DNA of 64,000 nucleotides, taken from NCBI GenBank assembly GCA_950022695.1, contig CATLLN010000002.1, positions 388,520 through 452,519 on the forward strand. Direction: 5' to 3'. The notes beneath the pieces were generated by a model. The model did no database searches. It was given only the letters and a program-made list of their open reading frames with translations, and was not told where the DNA came from. Shown piece after piece: positions 26,948 to 35,554 of this stretch. Source of the stretch: an uncultured bacterium (GTDB taxonomy: Bacteria; Cyanobacteriota; Vampirovibrionia; Gastranaerophilales; Gastranaerophilaceae). The number at the start of each line of letters is the position of its first letter. Positions within the stretch are counted from its first letter, which is position 1. The position numbers and the translations under genes are program-made.

Positions 26948-27434
26948 ATTTATGTAAAACTACTTTTCCATTTTTCAAAGTTTCCGGAACATTTATCACT
27001 CGTTGATTTGAGCTTCCGACCCAGTGAAGATTATTATCATTTAACTCTTTGACATAACGACCGTCAATCAAGACATCTAAATATTTTACAATTTCTTCAT
27101 TTTGAATATCTTCCCACAAAAATCCTGTATAAGACCAAACTGTTTTATCAGGGAAAAGCTCTTTACATTTCTTTGCCAGTCTTGTAACTTCTGCCCTATT
27201 AAACGGATGCATAGGGTCTCCACCGCTAAAAGTTATACCTGAGCAATGAGGTTTTGCTAACGCATCAAATAATTCATTTTCAGCAGCTTCATCAAACGGT
27301 AATCCTCCTGCAAGATCCCAGGTAATAGGGTTTTGACATTCATCACAATGATGAGTACACCCTGAAACCCACAATACGACTCTCAAGCCATCACCATTTA
27401 ACATATCGTCTTTTGTTATATCATGATAATTCAT
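26946..27434 (-). CDS. nrdG: Anaerobic ribonucleoside-triphosphate reductase activating protein
   Basis: 162 aa radical-SAM enzyme that installs the glycyl radical on NrdD. The cluster motif CTHHCDEC (CxxxCxxC) is at residues 26-33, and the SAM-binding GGDPMHP motif near residue 72. AGGAG lies 5 nt before the ATG. It is the second gene after nrdD on the minus strand, about 75 bp downstream, and forms the class III reductase pair. Confidence 0.95.
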   Translation of the reverse strand: MNYHDITKDDMLNGDGLRVVLWVSGCTHHCDECQNPITWDLAGGLPFDEAAENELFDALAKPHCSGITFSGGDPMHPFNRAEVTRLAKKCKELFPDKTVWSYTGFLWEDIQNEEIVKYLDVLIDGRYVKELNDNNLHWVGSSNQRVINVPETLKNGKVVLHK

Positions 27435-27508
27435 TTTTTCTCCTGCTAAAAACTTCCCGTAAATAACGACACTTGTTAACCACGGGGAATGAAAAATAAT
27501 ATTTACCC

Positions 27509-29773
27509 CTACATACTTACTCTGTCTTTGATTTCTTCCATTTTTGCTTCATTTAAGCGTGTATCACCGTTTACACGTGAATATGAAAGATATCCGTTCA
27601 TACGGTCAATTTTTGTAAGGTTTTTACTTCCGCATTTCGGGCAAACATCCATTGACAATTCCTGATGTCCGCAGTCATCGCAGTATGCAAGTGAAAGATT
27701 TACACCTTCATAGAATCCTTTATCCATAGCTCTTCTCAACAAGGTCTTAACGGCTTCTTTATTATAAGAAATCGGATATTTTACATATTGAATTTTACCG
27801 CCATTGAATAAATTCCAGAATCTGTTTTCCAAATCTTGTTTTTGAATAGGTGAAATATTTTCACCAACATGACAATGGAAACTGTTTGATACATATCCTC
27901 TGTCGGATACTTTATCTTTAATACCGTATTTTTTACGGAATTGCTGCACCTGAAGTCCGCAAAGATTTTCAGCAGGAGTTCCGTAAATAGCGTAAAGATT
28001 TCCGTCTTCTTCCTTGTACTGATTAACTTTGTTGTTAATATATTCCATAACTTCAATTGCAAATTCACCGTCTTCTACAAGAGATTTTCCGTTATAAAGT
28101 TCTTGTAATTCGTTCAAAGCTGTAATACCAAATGATGCTGTTGCAGCTTTTAATAACGGTTTAATTTTATCAGAAGGTTTTAAATGTCCGCCGTAGAAAC
28201 CGCCTTCACAGTATGCAAGAGGGTTAACTGAGGCTTTCATTTCACCTAAGTATTCATAAGTTCTGATATGAATTTTTCTGATAAGTTCCATATAGTAATC
28301 AAGAACTTCATAGAAATCTTTGCTTTCGTGTCTTGCTTTTGCAAGAATCATCGGAAGGTGAAGACTTACTGCACCAATGTTAAATCTTCCAACAAACACA
28401 GGAACATCATTTTCATCAGCCGGGCTCATTCCGCCTCTTTCAAACCAAGGAGAAAGGAATGCTCTACAGCCCATTGGTGAAATAACTTTTTTGTATTTTT
28501 TATACATGCTTGCAACATATCCGTCACCTGTTAAAGATAACCAATCCGGATACATTGTTTTTCTTGAACATTCAACACCTTCTTCAAACAATTCGTGAAG
28601 TTCACCGCCTTCTCCGTGAAGTTCTTCATCGTATAAGAACACAATCTTAGGGAATAATACAGGTTTTTTGTTTTCTTTTTTACCTTGCCCTTTAGCATGA
28701 ATTCTTAACATAGTCATAGAAGCCATTTTTTCGAATTCACCGGTTCCAAGCCCCATTGTCATTGTGATAAACGGATAATCACCACGTGAAGAAGCTACAG
28801 TATTAAACTTATATTCCCAACCTTGGAAACCTTGTTCAAAATCATTCAAGACATCTTTCAATGCTTCTTCTCTTGCTTTTTCAAAAGATAAGCCCATACA
28901 GATATATCTGTTATACATTTTTTCATAAGATTTTTCAGCATAAGGAGCTAAAATCTTATCAACTTCCGGAACAGTAAAACCGCCATATTGTTGACTTGCA
29001 GCAGCCATTACAATATCTCCGATAACATCAAATGCGACATCTAATGTTTTCGGCTCGTTATACCATAAATTACCCATTTCAAAGCCGCCTTTTAAAACTT
29101 CGGCAACGTTAAATAAGCAGCAATTCATAGTATCACGACGTGCTGACATATCGTGAATATAAATATAACCTTCTCTAATAGCTTGCAAATCATCTACTGT
29201 TAAAAAGAATTTTTTGTACAATTCTTTGTTTAATTGGTTAAAAATCAATGAGCGTTTTGTAGATACAAGCGCAGAATCGGAATTTGAGTTTTCTTTATCA
29301 CCGATATACATGATTTTTTGGCTTTCCTGATAAACTTTATCAAGCATAGCCACGAAATCAGTTTTATAGTTTCTGTAATTTCTATAACTTTGAGCAACTC
29401 TCGGATTAATACTTTCCAGAGCACTTTCTGCGATATTGTGAATTTCCCAAATAGAAATTTCGTTTTTGTGTAAATCGCTAACATTTTTATTAACAAAATC
29501 ACAAATTCTTTTTAAATCTTCGTCACTAAATTTAATCATCATACGTGCGGCAGACTTTTTAACGGCTTCAACAACTTTTTGAACATTAAATTGTTCTTTT
29601 GTTCCGTCTTTTTTAATAATACAAACGCTGTCAGTCACACGAGAAGCATTATCAATAACTTCTTTAGCAAACATTGCATTAGACTCGTGTACTCTTCTTA
29701 TTGCATCTGAAACGTGTGCCGAAGATATACCTACTAAATTTTCTTTTTCATTTTTATTAACCGCATTTTGCAT
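27509..29773 (-). CDS. nrdD: Anaerobic ribonucleoside-triphosphate reductase
   Basis: 754 aa class III reductase that makes dNTPs under anoxia. An ATP-cone lies at about residues 45-140 (CIIKKDGTKEQFNVQKVVEA). The catalytic barrel follows. The C-terminal zinc site is CDDCGHQ and CPKCGS, and the glycyl radical site is RMNGYLS near the end. I chose the start at 29773 (MQNAVNKNEKEN), since GAGGAG is 7 nt before it. nrdG follows. Confidence 0.95.
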   Translation of the reverse strand: MQNAVNKNEKENLVGISSAHVSDAIRRVHESNAMFAKEVIDNASRVTDSVCIIKKDGTKEQFNVQKVVEAVKKSAARMMIKFSDEDLKRICDFVNKNVSDLHKNEISIWEIHNIAESALESINPRVAQSYRNYRNYKTDFVAMLDKVYQESQKIMYIGDKENSNSDSALVSTKRSLIFNQLNKELYKKFFLTVDDLQAIREGYIYIHDMSARRDTMNCCLFNVAEVLKGGFEMGNLWYNEPKTLDVAFDVIGDIVMAAASQQYGGFTVPEVDKILAPYAEKSYEKMYNRYICMGLSFEKAREEALKDVLNDFEQGFQGWEYKFNTVASSRGDYPFITMTMGLGTGEFEKMASMTMLRIHAKGQGKKENKKPVLFPKIVFLYDEELHGEGGELHELFEEGVECSRKTMYPDWLSLTGDGYVASMYKKYKKVISPMGCRAFLSPWFERGGMSPADENDVPVFVGRFNIGAVSLHLPMILAKARHESKDFYEVLDYYMELIRKIHIRTYEYLGEMKASVNPLAYCEGGFYGGHLKPSDKIKPLLKAATASFGITALNELQELYNGKSLVEDGEFAIEVMEYINNKVNQYKEEDGNLYAIYGTPAENLCGLQVQQFRKKYGIKDKVSDRGYVSNSFHCHVGENISPIQKQDLENRFWNLFNGGKIQYVKYPISYNKEAVKTLLRRAMDKGFYEGVNLSLAYCDDCGHQELSMDVCPKCGSKNLTKIDRMNGYLSYSRVNGDTRLNEAKMEEIKDRVSM

Positions 29774-30085
29774 AACACATCTCCTCAGTTCGCAGAACAG
29801 CATGCCATAAATTTATACAAACTAACCTGAATGCCGGTCTGTGAAAGACTTTCACTTTTTACTTCCCATAGTCTCTTTATTTAATAATCATATCATAAAT
29901 TCATTAAAAATTTAATAGAAATTATAAAAAAATGAATCTTTTGGCTGATAAATTTTGTAACTTTTCGCAATAAATTTGCCCAAAGTCAAAATTAGCAAAG
30001 GTCATGGTTTGTTCAAGAAATTTATAAAAATATTAAATCATGATAAGAAGGATTAACATTTGTAAAATTTACACTAATTATTATA
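29774..30085. other. Gene-free stretch upstream of nrdD
   Basis: About 310 bp of very AT-rich DNA between nrdD and the lipase terminator. It holds a small hairpin, GTGAAAG-A-CTTTCAC (29841-29855), in the nrdD leader. I see no NrdR-type box, riboswitch or small gene that I can support. Confidence 0.5.
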
Positions 30086-30122
30086 AAAAATCAGTAAACA
30101 ACCGTAAAAGATTGTTTACTGA
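30086..30122 (-). terminator. Terminator of the lipase-like gene
   Basis: TCAGTAAACAA (30091-30101) pairs perfectly with TTGTTTACTGA (30112-30122). On the minus strand a T6 run follows. It lies 9 bp after the stop of the lipase-like gene. Confidence 0.85.
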
Positions 30123-30130
30123 AAAATAGA

Positions 30131-31138
30131 TTAAACGGATCTATAATATCCTTTTACAACTGTACCGTCACGCCTTGTGTAGGATTCAACATAGATTGTA
30201 CCTGCTGCACCATGCAATTCTGAGTTCGTTGGTACTCCAATTGAATTCATTTGAGCAAAAATTTCTTTTTCATTTTGTGAATATTCATTTGTACTCATAG
30301 CATCCAAATCTTCACGGGAATAAATTTTCGCATTACCTGAAAACGGGTTTTTATAAGAAGAAAAATCACTATTACTTTGATTATTGATTTTACCCTCTTG
30401 AAGTTGTGTCATGATTTGATCTTCATACTGATTAAATTTTTCCGGTGATAAATTTCCAATTTCTTCAGGCGTAAATATGTGATTAGCGTCATATTCTAAT
30501 TGAGCTGAGAAACCCGTAGGCGCAGGTTTTGCTTGAAAAAGATCTATTGGTGTATATTTATGTAGTAGATGATTAATTCCATAATTCAATGGGTTTTTAC
30601 CTGATAAGTTAGGAACTATATTAATATCTCCCGATTGACGATTAATATTAGAATTAAATAAAAAATCTCCTTTTCGTCCATAAGTAGTTATATTAGAACC
30701 ATCATGCTTAAAATAATCTTTATATTTATCAACTATATGTTGACTACCAATTGGAGCAATTACAGTTGAAGATATCCCTGTCCTATGAGATAATAAATTG
30801 GATAACGTTGCACCCAGAGAATATCCTGTTGATTCTATTTTTGCATTTGGATACCTTTCCCTGATTATGTTGTACAATTTTTCTGTATCAGCATATTGTG
30901 ATGGGATTTTACTATTTTTAATAGCTAAATCGTTACGAAGATCATTTAAATCAAAAATATTCGTTCCTGCTAATGCTATAACTATTCTGTCACCTCTTTT
31001 ATATACTTTTGCATCAAAATTCTTATTTTGAGATAAATGTTCAAATTCTTTTAGTGTATTCCATCCTAAAATATCTTTTTTGTTTTGTACACCGTCACAA
31101 AAATCTATTAATTCTTTATATGTCATTCTGTTTTTCAT
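30131..31138 (-). CDS. Class 3 lipase-like effector with duplicated C-terminal module
   Basis: 335 aa. Residues 1-200 are an alpha/beta hydrolase. GYSLGA gives the nucleophile Ser107 in GxSxG; VIALAGTN (53-60) is the oxyanion-side strand; D158 (GRKGDFLF) and H193 (HLLHKYTP) are candidate triad partners. Residues 220-250 (HIFTPEEIGNL...QIMTQL) and 271-300 (KIYSREDLDAMST...EIFAQM) are two copies of one motif. The tail YVESYTRRDGTVVKGYYRSV is shared with the 519-aa protein at 62034. No signal peptide. The start is supported by AAAGGA. It is divergent from a membrane-protein gene 35 bp away. A secreted phospholipase-type effector is inferred. Confidence 0.75.
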   Translation of the reverse strand: MKNRMTYKELIDFCDGVQNKKDILGWNTLKEFEHLSQNKNFDAKVYKRGDRIVIALAGTNIFDLNDLRNDLAIKNSKIPSQYADTEKLYNIIRERYPNAKIESTGYSLGATLSNLLSHRTGISSTVIAPIGSQHIVDKYKDYFKHDGSNITTYGRKGDFLFNSNINRQSGDINIVPNLSGKNPLNYGINHLLHKYTPIDLFQAKPAPTGFSAQLEYDANHIFTPEEIGNLSPEKFNQYEDQIMTQLQEGKINNQSNSDFSSYKNPFSGNAKIYSREDLDAMSTNEYSQNEKEIFAQMNSIGVPTNSELHGAAGTIYVESYTRRDGTVVKGYYRSV

Positions 31139-31157
31139 TTTTTATCCTTTCATTTTT

Positions 31158-31167
31158 ATTGTATTAT
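31158..31167. promoter_or_regulatory. Overlapping divergent -10 boxes of lipase and membrane-protein genes
   Basis: TATTAT on the plus strand (31162-31167) ends 6 nt before the ATG at 31174. On the minus strand TACAAT (31158-31163) lies about 20 nt upstream of the lipase start. The two boxes overlap by 2 bp, so the genes would compete for or share polymerase. Inference from position. Confidence 0.4.
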
Positions 31168-31173
31168 TTGTTT

Positions 31174-31605
31174 ATGAAATCTGAAATTTTAAAAATCTCA
31201 TTAAAAATTTATCTTTTTATACAATATATTTCAGTAATTATAAATACTATTATTTATATTGCACTTGTTGGTATGTCACTAATAATTTTGACACTTGGCG
31301 GTTCATCAATTAAATCAATTTATCAATTATTACTATTTATATTTATATTTACTTTATTGCAAGGTATTTTCGCAACAATTTTTATATTCGTACCAATTTA
31401 TTCAACACTTGCAACAAAAAATACAATAAGCAACAAACCTTTGAACAAATTTCAAAAATTTTCACTAATAATATTTAATATTACAACTATTCCTCTTTAT
31501 TTGATTTTAATTGCAATCAAAAGTATTCCTAATACTTTATTAGTTGGTTTAGATATTATATTTATGACAATTACAAACCACCATTTACCATTTGTATCAT
31601 TTTAA
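31174..31605 (+). CDS. Small multi-pass membrane protein, possible immunity protein
   Basis: 143 aa, almost wholly hydrophobic, with about four membrane segments (near 12-40, 50-76, 96-113, 118-135). I recognise no family. The ATG at 31174 has no Shine-Dalgarno sequence; TATTAT ends exactly 6 nt before it, so the message is probably leaderless. A longer frame opens at 31009 but would overlap the lipase coding region. The position, divergent from the lipase-like gene, fits an immunity or anchoring role, which is speculation. Confidence 0.6.
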   Translation: MKSEILKISLKIYLFIQYISVIINTIIYIALVGMSLIILTLGGSSIKSIYQLLLFIFIFTLLQGIFATIFIFVPIYSTLATKNTISNKPLNKFQKFSLIIFNITTIPLYLILIAIKSIPNTLLVGLDIIFMTITNHHLPFVSF

Positions 31606-31634
31606 CTAATATATTTCATTTTTTCTCCTTATAT

Positions 31635-31640
31635 TATAAT
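31635..31640 (+). promoter_or_regulatory. -10 box of a likely leaderless transcript
   Basis: A consensus TATAAT is followed by six bases and then the ATG at 31647. No Shine-Dalgarno sequence precedes the gene. Confidence 0.55.
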
Positions 31641-31646
31641 AATTGT

Positions 31647-32009
31647 ATGAATATTTTTAAAGTTAATGAGAATATGGCATGCAATGTATTTTCACTTATT
31701 GGATATATATATGCAATATTATTGCTTATCAATTACAAAAAAGATTTTTATTGTATAATTTCATTTATAATTTTGATAGATTTTCTAGCATTTCTAACTG
31801 TTATCGTTATTCTATTAATTATCTATTTTAGAGAAATCAAAATTTATGATAAACATCCTAGAATTAGAAAAGAATACGAAAATAACACAAAAGCATTATT
31901 ATATTACTACACTGGAATTATCCTACATATTTTGATTATACTTGTTGTTCTTTTAATATCCCCGATAAAAACACACTTGATATTTAACCATATTTTGTAT
32001 TTTGGCTAA
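31647..32009 (+). CDS. Small multi-pass membrane protein
   Basis: 120 aa with three to four membrane segments (near 12-30, 34-62 and 88-108) and a charged loop between (REIKIYDKHPRIRKEYENNTK). Unknown family. It follows the 143-aa membrane protein by 41 bp on the same strand, but has its own TATAAT 6 nt before the ATG, so it looks separately and leaderlessly transcribed. It may be a second partner of the lipase locus; this is inference. Confidence 0.6.
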   Translation: MNIFKVNENMACNVFSLIGYIYAILLLINYKKDFYCIISFIILIDFLAFLTVIVILLIIYFREIKIYDKHPRIRKEYENNTKALLYYYTGIILHILIILVVLLISPIKTHLIFNHILYFG

Positions 32010-32093
32010 GCTAAGCTTGAACCAATAATTTACATTATAATAAATAATATATTTTAAGCATATTAACCTCCTTAAAATTTCATGAAAACTTAA

Positions 32094-32106
32094 GGTACAA
32101 TGTACC
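32094..32106. promoter_or_regulatory. Short perfect palindrome, possible operator
   Basis: GGTACA-A-TGTACC is a perfect dyad of 6-bp arms in the spacer between the membrane-protein gene and the flavin reductase gene. There is no direct evidence for a bound protein. Confidence 0.3.
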
Positions 32107-32194
32107 AAAGTTTAATATATTCAGTTAATATGAGTGGATATTGGTATATAAACAGTATAACAGTTTTTTGTATCTTGTCAACTCAAAAAATCAA

Positions 32195-32821
32195 TTATAG
32201 CTTATCAAAATATTCTTTTCCTTTTTTACAAATCGGGCAAACATAATTATCAGGCTCTTTGGTTATATCACCTTCGTAAATATAACCGCAAATACGACAT
32301 TTATAAGCAAGTCTTGTAATCGGTGTTTCTTCTTCAATAAATGTTGGTGCATTTTTAGGACTGTGACCTTTTTTGACTGCATGATAATATGCATAAGTCA
32401 TTGGAATCTGATTATGCAAAAGCTCTCCGGCTATAATTTTTCCTAAAAACACTGTATGAGTATCAGTTTCCATTTTGTCTACTACTTCGCAAACCAAATA
32501 CCCGACAGAGTTTTCTATAATATCTATCCCGTCAACTTTTATTGTCTTAAACCCGTCAAACTTATCCATATCATGACCGGTCTGAAACCCAAATACAGGA
32601 ATTACGTTATCATCAGTATCAACACCCAAAATTGATACTGCAAATTTTTTGGACTTATTTATACATTCATTTGTATAATTATTATGGTTAATACTAACAG
32701 CAATCGTGTCATATGATATCTGCATAAGACTGTTTGCAATACAGCCTGTAGATTTTTCTCCATTAGGTGTTGAGACAACATAAACACCATATGACAAATT
32801 TCTTAAAACATTGATATCCAT
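32195..32821 (-). CDS. Flavin reductase domain-rubredoxin fusion protein (high molecular weight rubredoxin)
   Basis: 208 aa. Residues 1-160 are an FMN-binding flavin reductase-like domain (LRNLSYGVYVVST, TGCIANSLMQIS, FGFQTGHDMDKF). The C-terminus is a rubredoxin with CRICGYIYEG and CPICKKG. Such fusions (Hrb) carry electrons from NAD(P)H to flavodiiron proteins or peroxide reductases in anaerobes. The ATG is preceded by TATACT 6 nt away and lacks a Shine-Dalgarno sequence, suggesting a leaderless message. Confidence 0.88.
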   Translation of the reverse strand: MDINVLRNLSYGVYVVSTPNGEKSTGCIANSLMQISYDTIAVSINHNNYTNECINKSKKFAVSILGVDTDDNVIPVFGFQTGHDMDKFDGFKTIKVDGIDIIENSVGYLVCEVVDKMETDTHTVFLGKIIAGELLHNQIPMTYAYYHAVKKGHSPKNAPTFIEEETPITRLAYKCRICGYIYEGDITKEPDNYVCPICKKGKEYFDKL

Positions 32822-32827
32822 AAGTTT

Positions 32828-32833
32828 AGTATA
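32828..32833 (-). promoter_or_regulatory. -10 box of a likely leaderless transcript
   Basis: On the minus strand TATACT ends 6 nt before the flavin reductase-rubredoxin ATG (32821). Confidence 0.5.
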
Positions 32834-32891
32834 TCAATAAATAATATTTCGTACATTATACAAAAAGATGAATTTAATCTATCTTATAATG

Positions 32892-33698
32892 CTACAAATA
32901 GCACTTACGTTCTTCACCAACAACTCCTGCATAAAGTTCTACAAATTGCTTGGCTGGACTCGCATCAATTTTTGACAGTAATACTTCTTCAATTTGGAAG
33001 AAACCAACATCACCTGACATTTCTATATCAATTTTGATAGGTTTTCTTTCACCTTTGTGAATAGAAATTCTATTTATTGCATTTGCGGAATATTTATGAA
33101 TATCACCAACACGCGGTGTCGTGTTTATAGACATTGGAATACGTGCTCTGCCTTTTGTCATATCGCAACCATCAGCAATTAATAATACCCCTGCTTCAAT
33201 TGAATGAATTTTACGTGAAGACATATGACCTACAATTGCTTCTGTCGCAACAGCCTTGATAATTACACGTCGATGCAAATCTTCCGGAAACATATACATC
33301 AAAGCTCTATCAATAATTGGCTGAGCCAAAAGCGCAGACATTTCTTCATGTCCCTGACGACCAATTGCCATTCCAAGGTCATGCATCATGCCAGCAAGAA
33401 TAAGAGCACACATACTGTCTTCAAATGTTCCCATTTCTTCCTGCTCAAGCGAAGTTTTTATCTCAAATTCATGTAGAATATTAAGCATTTTTATCGCATT
33501 ATTAATAACCTGCCGCATATGAACAGGACCATGATCGTTATAACCAAGACGTCTGATTGAAACATTATTTGCATATTCCTGCATTTCCTGTAATTCCGGA
33601 TCGGCAAAAAGATATTTTACAAGCGCAAGACTCTGTGGGTAATGTTTTAATCTGCCTTCAATTTTGGATTCTGTTGCAACTTCTTTAACTGATTTCAT
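32892..33698 (-). CDS. HD-domain metal-dependent phosphohydrolase-like protein
   Basis: 268 aa from MKSVKEVATESK. The HD superfamily ligands are visible as NDHGPVHMRQV (about 62-72), MMHDLGMAIG (about 105) and, later, GHMSSRK and LLIADGCDMTKGR. The family hydrolyses phosphate esters of nucleotides or second messengers; the substrate is unknown. I chose the ATG at 33698 because the first 17 codons of the longer frame look non-coding, but the ribosome binding site (AGAAG) is weak. Confidence 0.75.
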   Translation of the reverse strand: MKSVKEVATESKIEGRLKHYPQSLALVKYLFADPELQEMQEYANNVSIRRLGYNDHGPVHMRQVINNAIKMLNILHEFEIKTSLEQEEMGTFEDSMCALILAGMMHDLGMAIGRQGHEEMSALLAQPIIDRALMYMFPEDLHRRVIIKAVATEAIVGHMSSRKIHSIEAGVLLIADGCDMTKGRARIPMSINTTPRVGDIHKYSANAINRISIHKGERKPIKIDIEMSGDVGFFQIEEVLLSKIDASPAKQFVELYAGVVGEERKCYL

Positions 33699-33931
33699 CT
33701 TCTGACTTCTTTCTGTAGAATTTCTCTTATTAATTATATAATACCGCATTTTTATAAAAAGTTAAAGTGGGCAAGGACAAATTATATAAATTTGGAATTA
33801 TTATTTTGTTAACCATAGTTTTATCTTACTTTTTTTACCGATTTCTTAATAAATTTATATATCATATACTCCCGTTATGGCGGATGATAAATTCCAAACT
33901 TCTTCTTAAGCTTTTTGAAAAAGGAGTAATT

Positions 33932-34606
33932 ATGTCTGATAAAAATAAAAAAATCTTAATTGTTACAACAAATTATCGCGGAAATGAGAATTCTGATATT
34001 AAAGAAACAGGTGTTTGGCTTGAGGAATTCGCTGTTCCATATCTTGTTTTCAAAGATACCGGATATGAGATTACAGTTGCAAGTCCTATGGGCGGATTGT
34101 CACCTGTTGATGAAAACAGTATGTCATGCTCAAATCCTATGGAATGGGATGAATGTATTAAAATTTTACGTGAGACAACAAGACTTTCTGAAGTAGATTA
34201 CAAAAATTATGATGCTTTATTTTTGCCAGGCGGACACGGTCCAATGTTTGATTTGGCACAGGATTTAATATTAAAAGAAATTGTCGAATATTTCTATGAA
34301 AATGATAAAGTTTTAAGCGCAGTTTGTCATGGACCTGCAGGATTTATTCAAGCGCAGGACAAGCACGGAGAACCTGTTGTAAAAGGTAAAAAAGTTACAT
34401 CATTTACCAATAAAGAAGAACATATTATGAAACTTGATCAAGCTGTACCATTTTTACTTGAGACTAAACTAAGAGAACTTGGCGCAAAATTTGAAGATTC
34501 TATTCCGTGGTCTGAACATGTTTGTGTTGACGGTAAAATTATTACAGGTCAGAATCCACAGTCTTCTCTTCTTCTGTCAGAGAAAGTGATAGCGGCACTT
34601 TCTTAA
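33932..34606 (+). CDS. DJ-1/PfpI family protein (Hsp31-like)
   Basis: 224 aa. The nucleophile elbow is AVCHGPAGF (Cys about residue 129), with FLPGGHGPMFDL and the acidic E in the early part (DIKETGVWLEE) as in class I glyoxalase III/Hsp31-like proteins. These remove methylglyoxal or act in stress protection. AAGGAG lies 5 nt before the ATG at 33932, which decides the start; the upstream 55 codons of the longer frame are hydrophobic and probably not translated with it. The 3' end overlaps the convergent DMT transporter gene by 65 bp. Confidence 0.88.
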   Translation: MSDKNKKILIVTTNYRGNENSDIKETGVWLEEFAVPYLVFKDTGYEITVASPMGGLSPVDENSMSCSNPMEWDECIKILRETTRLSEVDYKNYDALFLPGGHGPMFDLAQDLILKEIVEYFYENDKVLSAVCHGPAGFIQAQDKHGEPVVKGKKVTSFTNKEEHIMKLDQAVPFLLETKLRELGAKFEDSIPWSEHVCVDGKIITGQNPQSSLLLSEKVIAALS

Positions 34607-35498
34607 TATTCTTCAAATTTATCTGCGAAATTATAACTGCACTAATCATAAAAATACAGCCAATTATTTCTTTAGTACTCATTGATTCGTGCAGTATAAT
34701 ACTGCCTCCAATTACTGCAAAAACAGATTCAAGACAAAGAATAAGCGACGCAATAGTCGGTGTTGAATATTTCTGACCGAAAATTTGAAGAGTATAAGCA
34801 ACTCCGCAGGTTAGAATTCCTGCATATAAAATAGGAATTCTGCAATCTATAAATCCTTGCAAGTGCGGGGTTTCAAATAAAAGCATAAAAGGTATTGAAA
34901 GAATTCCGACAACAAAAAACTGCAAACAAGAAATCTTTGCAGCATCAACTTTTTTGGAAAAATAATTAACTACAATTATGTGTACGCCGTAAAAGAATGC
35001 CGCAATAAGCAGTAAAATATCGTAAAAATCTATGCCGATACCTTTATTATTGCCAAAACATAACAGATAAAGCCCGATTAAAGCAATTCCGACACTGATT
35101 TTTGTGTTCAGTAAAAGTTTTTCTCCAAAGAATTTTAAAATCAACGGTACAAAGATTATGTATAACGCAGAAATAAAACCGGCTTTTCCGGCACTTGCTT
35201 GAAGCATACTATACTGTTGAATTGACATTGCTGTAAATAATGCAAGCCCGCAAGAAATCCCTGCACGTGTCAATATTAAATGTTGATGGTGTTTGTGTTT
35301 TGGAGTCCTTTTATCTTCTTTTAAAAATTTAGCGATAAAAATAAAAGGGATAAGACTTATTCCGCCTAATATACTTCTAGCAAAATTAAAGCTGAAAGGT
35401 CCGACAAATTCCATGCCGGCTTTTTGAGCGACAAAAGACAGCCCCCAGATTAGGGCTGTTATAAATAAAGCAAAATTTGATAAAACCTTTTTATCCAT
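34542..35498 (-). CDS. DMT superfamily (EamA) transporter
   Basis: 318 aa with about ten membrane segments in two EamA repeats (ALIWGLSFVAQKAGMEFVGP at the start, AGILTCGVAYTLQIFGQKYS in the second half). These export metabolites or amino acids; the substrate is unknown. A polar 25-residue tail extends into the end of the DJ-1 gene on the other strand. TATAAT lies 7 nt before the ATG without a Shine-Dalgarno sequence, which suggests a leaderless message. Confidence 0.9.
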   Translation of the reverse strand: MDKKVLSNFALFITALIWGLSFVAQKAGMEFVGPFSFNFARSILGGISLIPFIFIAKFLKEDKRTPKHKHHQHLILTRAGISCGLALFTAMSIQQYSMLQASAGKAGFISALYIIFVPLILKFFGEKLLLNTKISVGIALIGLYLLCFGNNKGIGIDFYDILLLIAAFFYGVHIIVVNYFSKKVDAAKISCLQFFVVGILSIPFMLLFETPHLQGFIDCRIPILYAGILTCGVAYTLQIFGQKYSTPTIASLILCLESVFAVIGGSIILHESMSTKEIIGCIFMISAVIISQINLKNIKKVPLSLSLTEEEKTVDSDL

Positions 35499-35505
35499 AT
35501 GTTAT

Positions 35506-35511
35506 ATTATA
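35506..35511 (-). promoter_or_regulatory. -10 box of a likely leaderless transcript
   Basis: On the minus strand a consensus TATAAT ends 7 nt before the EamA transporter ATG (35498). Confidence 0.55.
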
Positions 35512-35554
35512 GTAAATTTTATATTATAATCAATACGAGAAAGGGTAAGATTTT

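Noticed and set aside
29774-30085. Possible cobalamin riboswitch or NrdR boxes upstream of nrdD
   Set aside because: Neither the conserved riboswitch boxes nor paired NrdR sites could be found by eye.
31009-31173. Longer start for the 143-aa membrane protein
   Set aside because: It would run antisense into the lipase coding region; the ATG at 31174 has a promoter-like box at the distance seen in other genes.
32050-32083. Strong AAGGAGG followed by an 8-codon minus-strand ORF (MLKIYYLL)
   Set aside because: Too short to support as a gene; it may be a decayed start of a lost gene. No conserved peptide could be recognised.
33767-33931. N-terminal extension of the DJ-1-like gene with a hydrophobic segment
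   Set aside because: It starts at GTG without a ribosome binding site, while a perfect AAGGAG precedes the internal ATG at the family-typical start.
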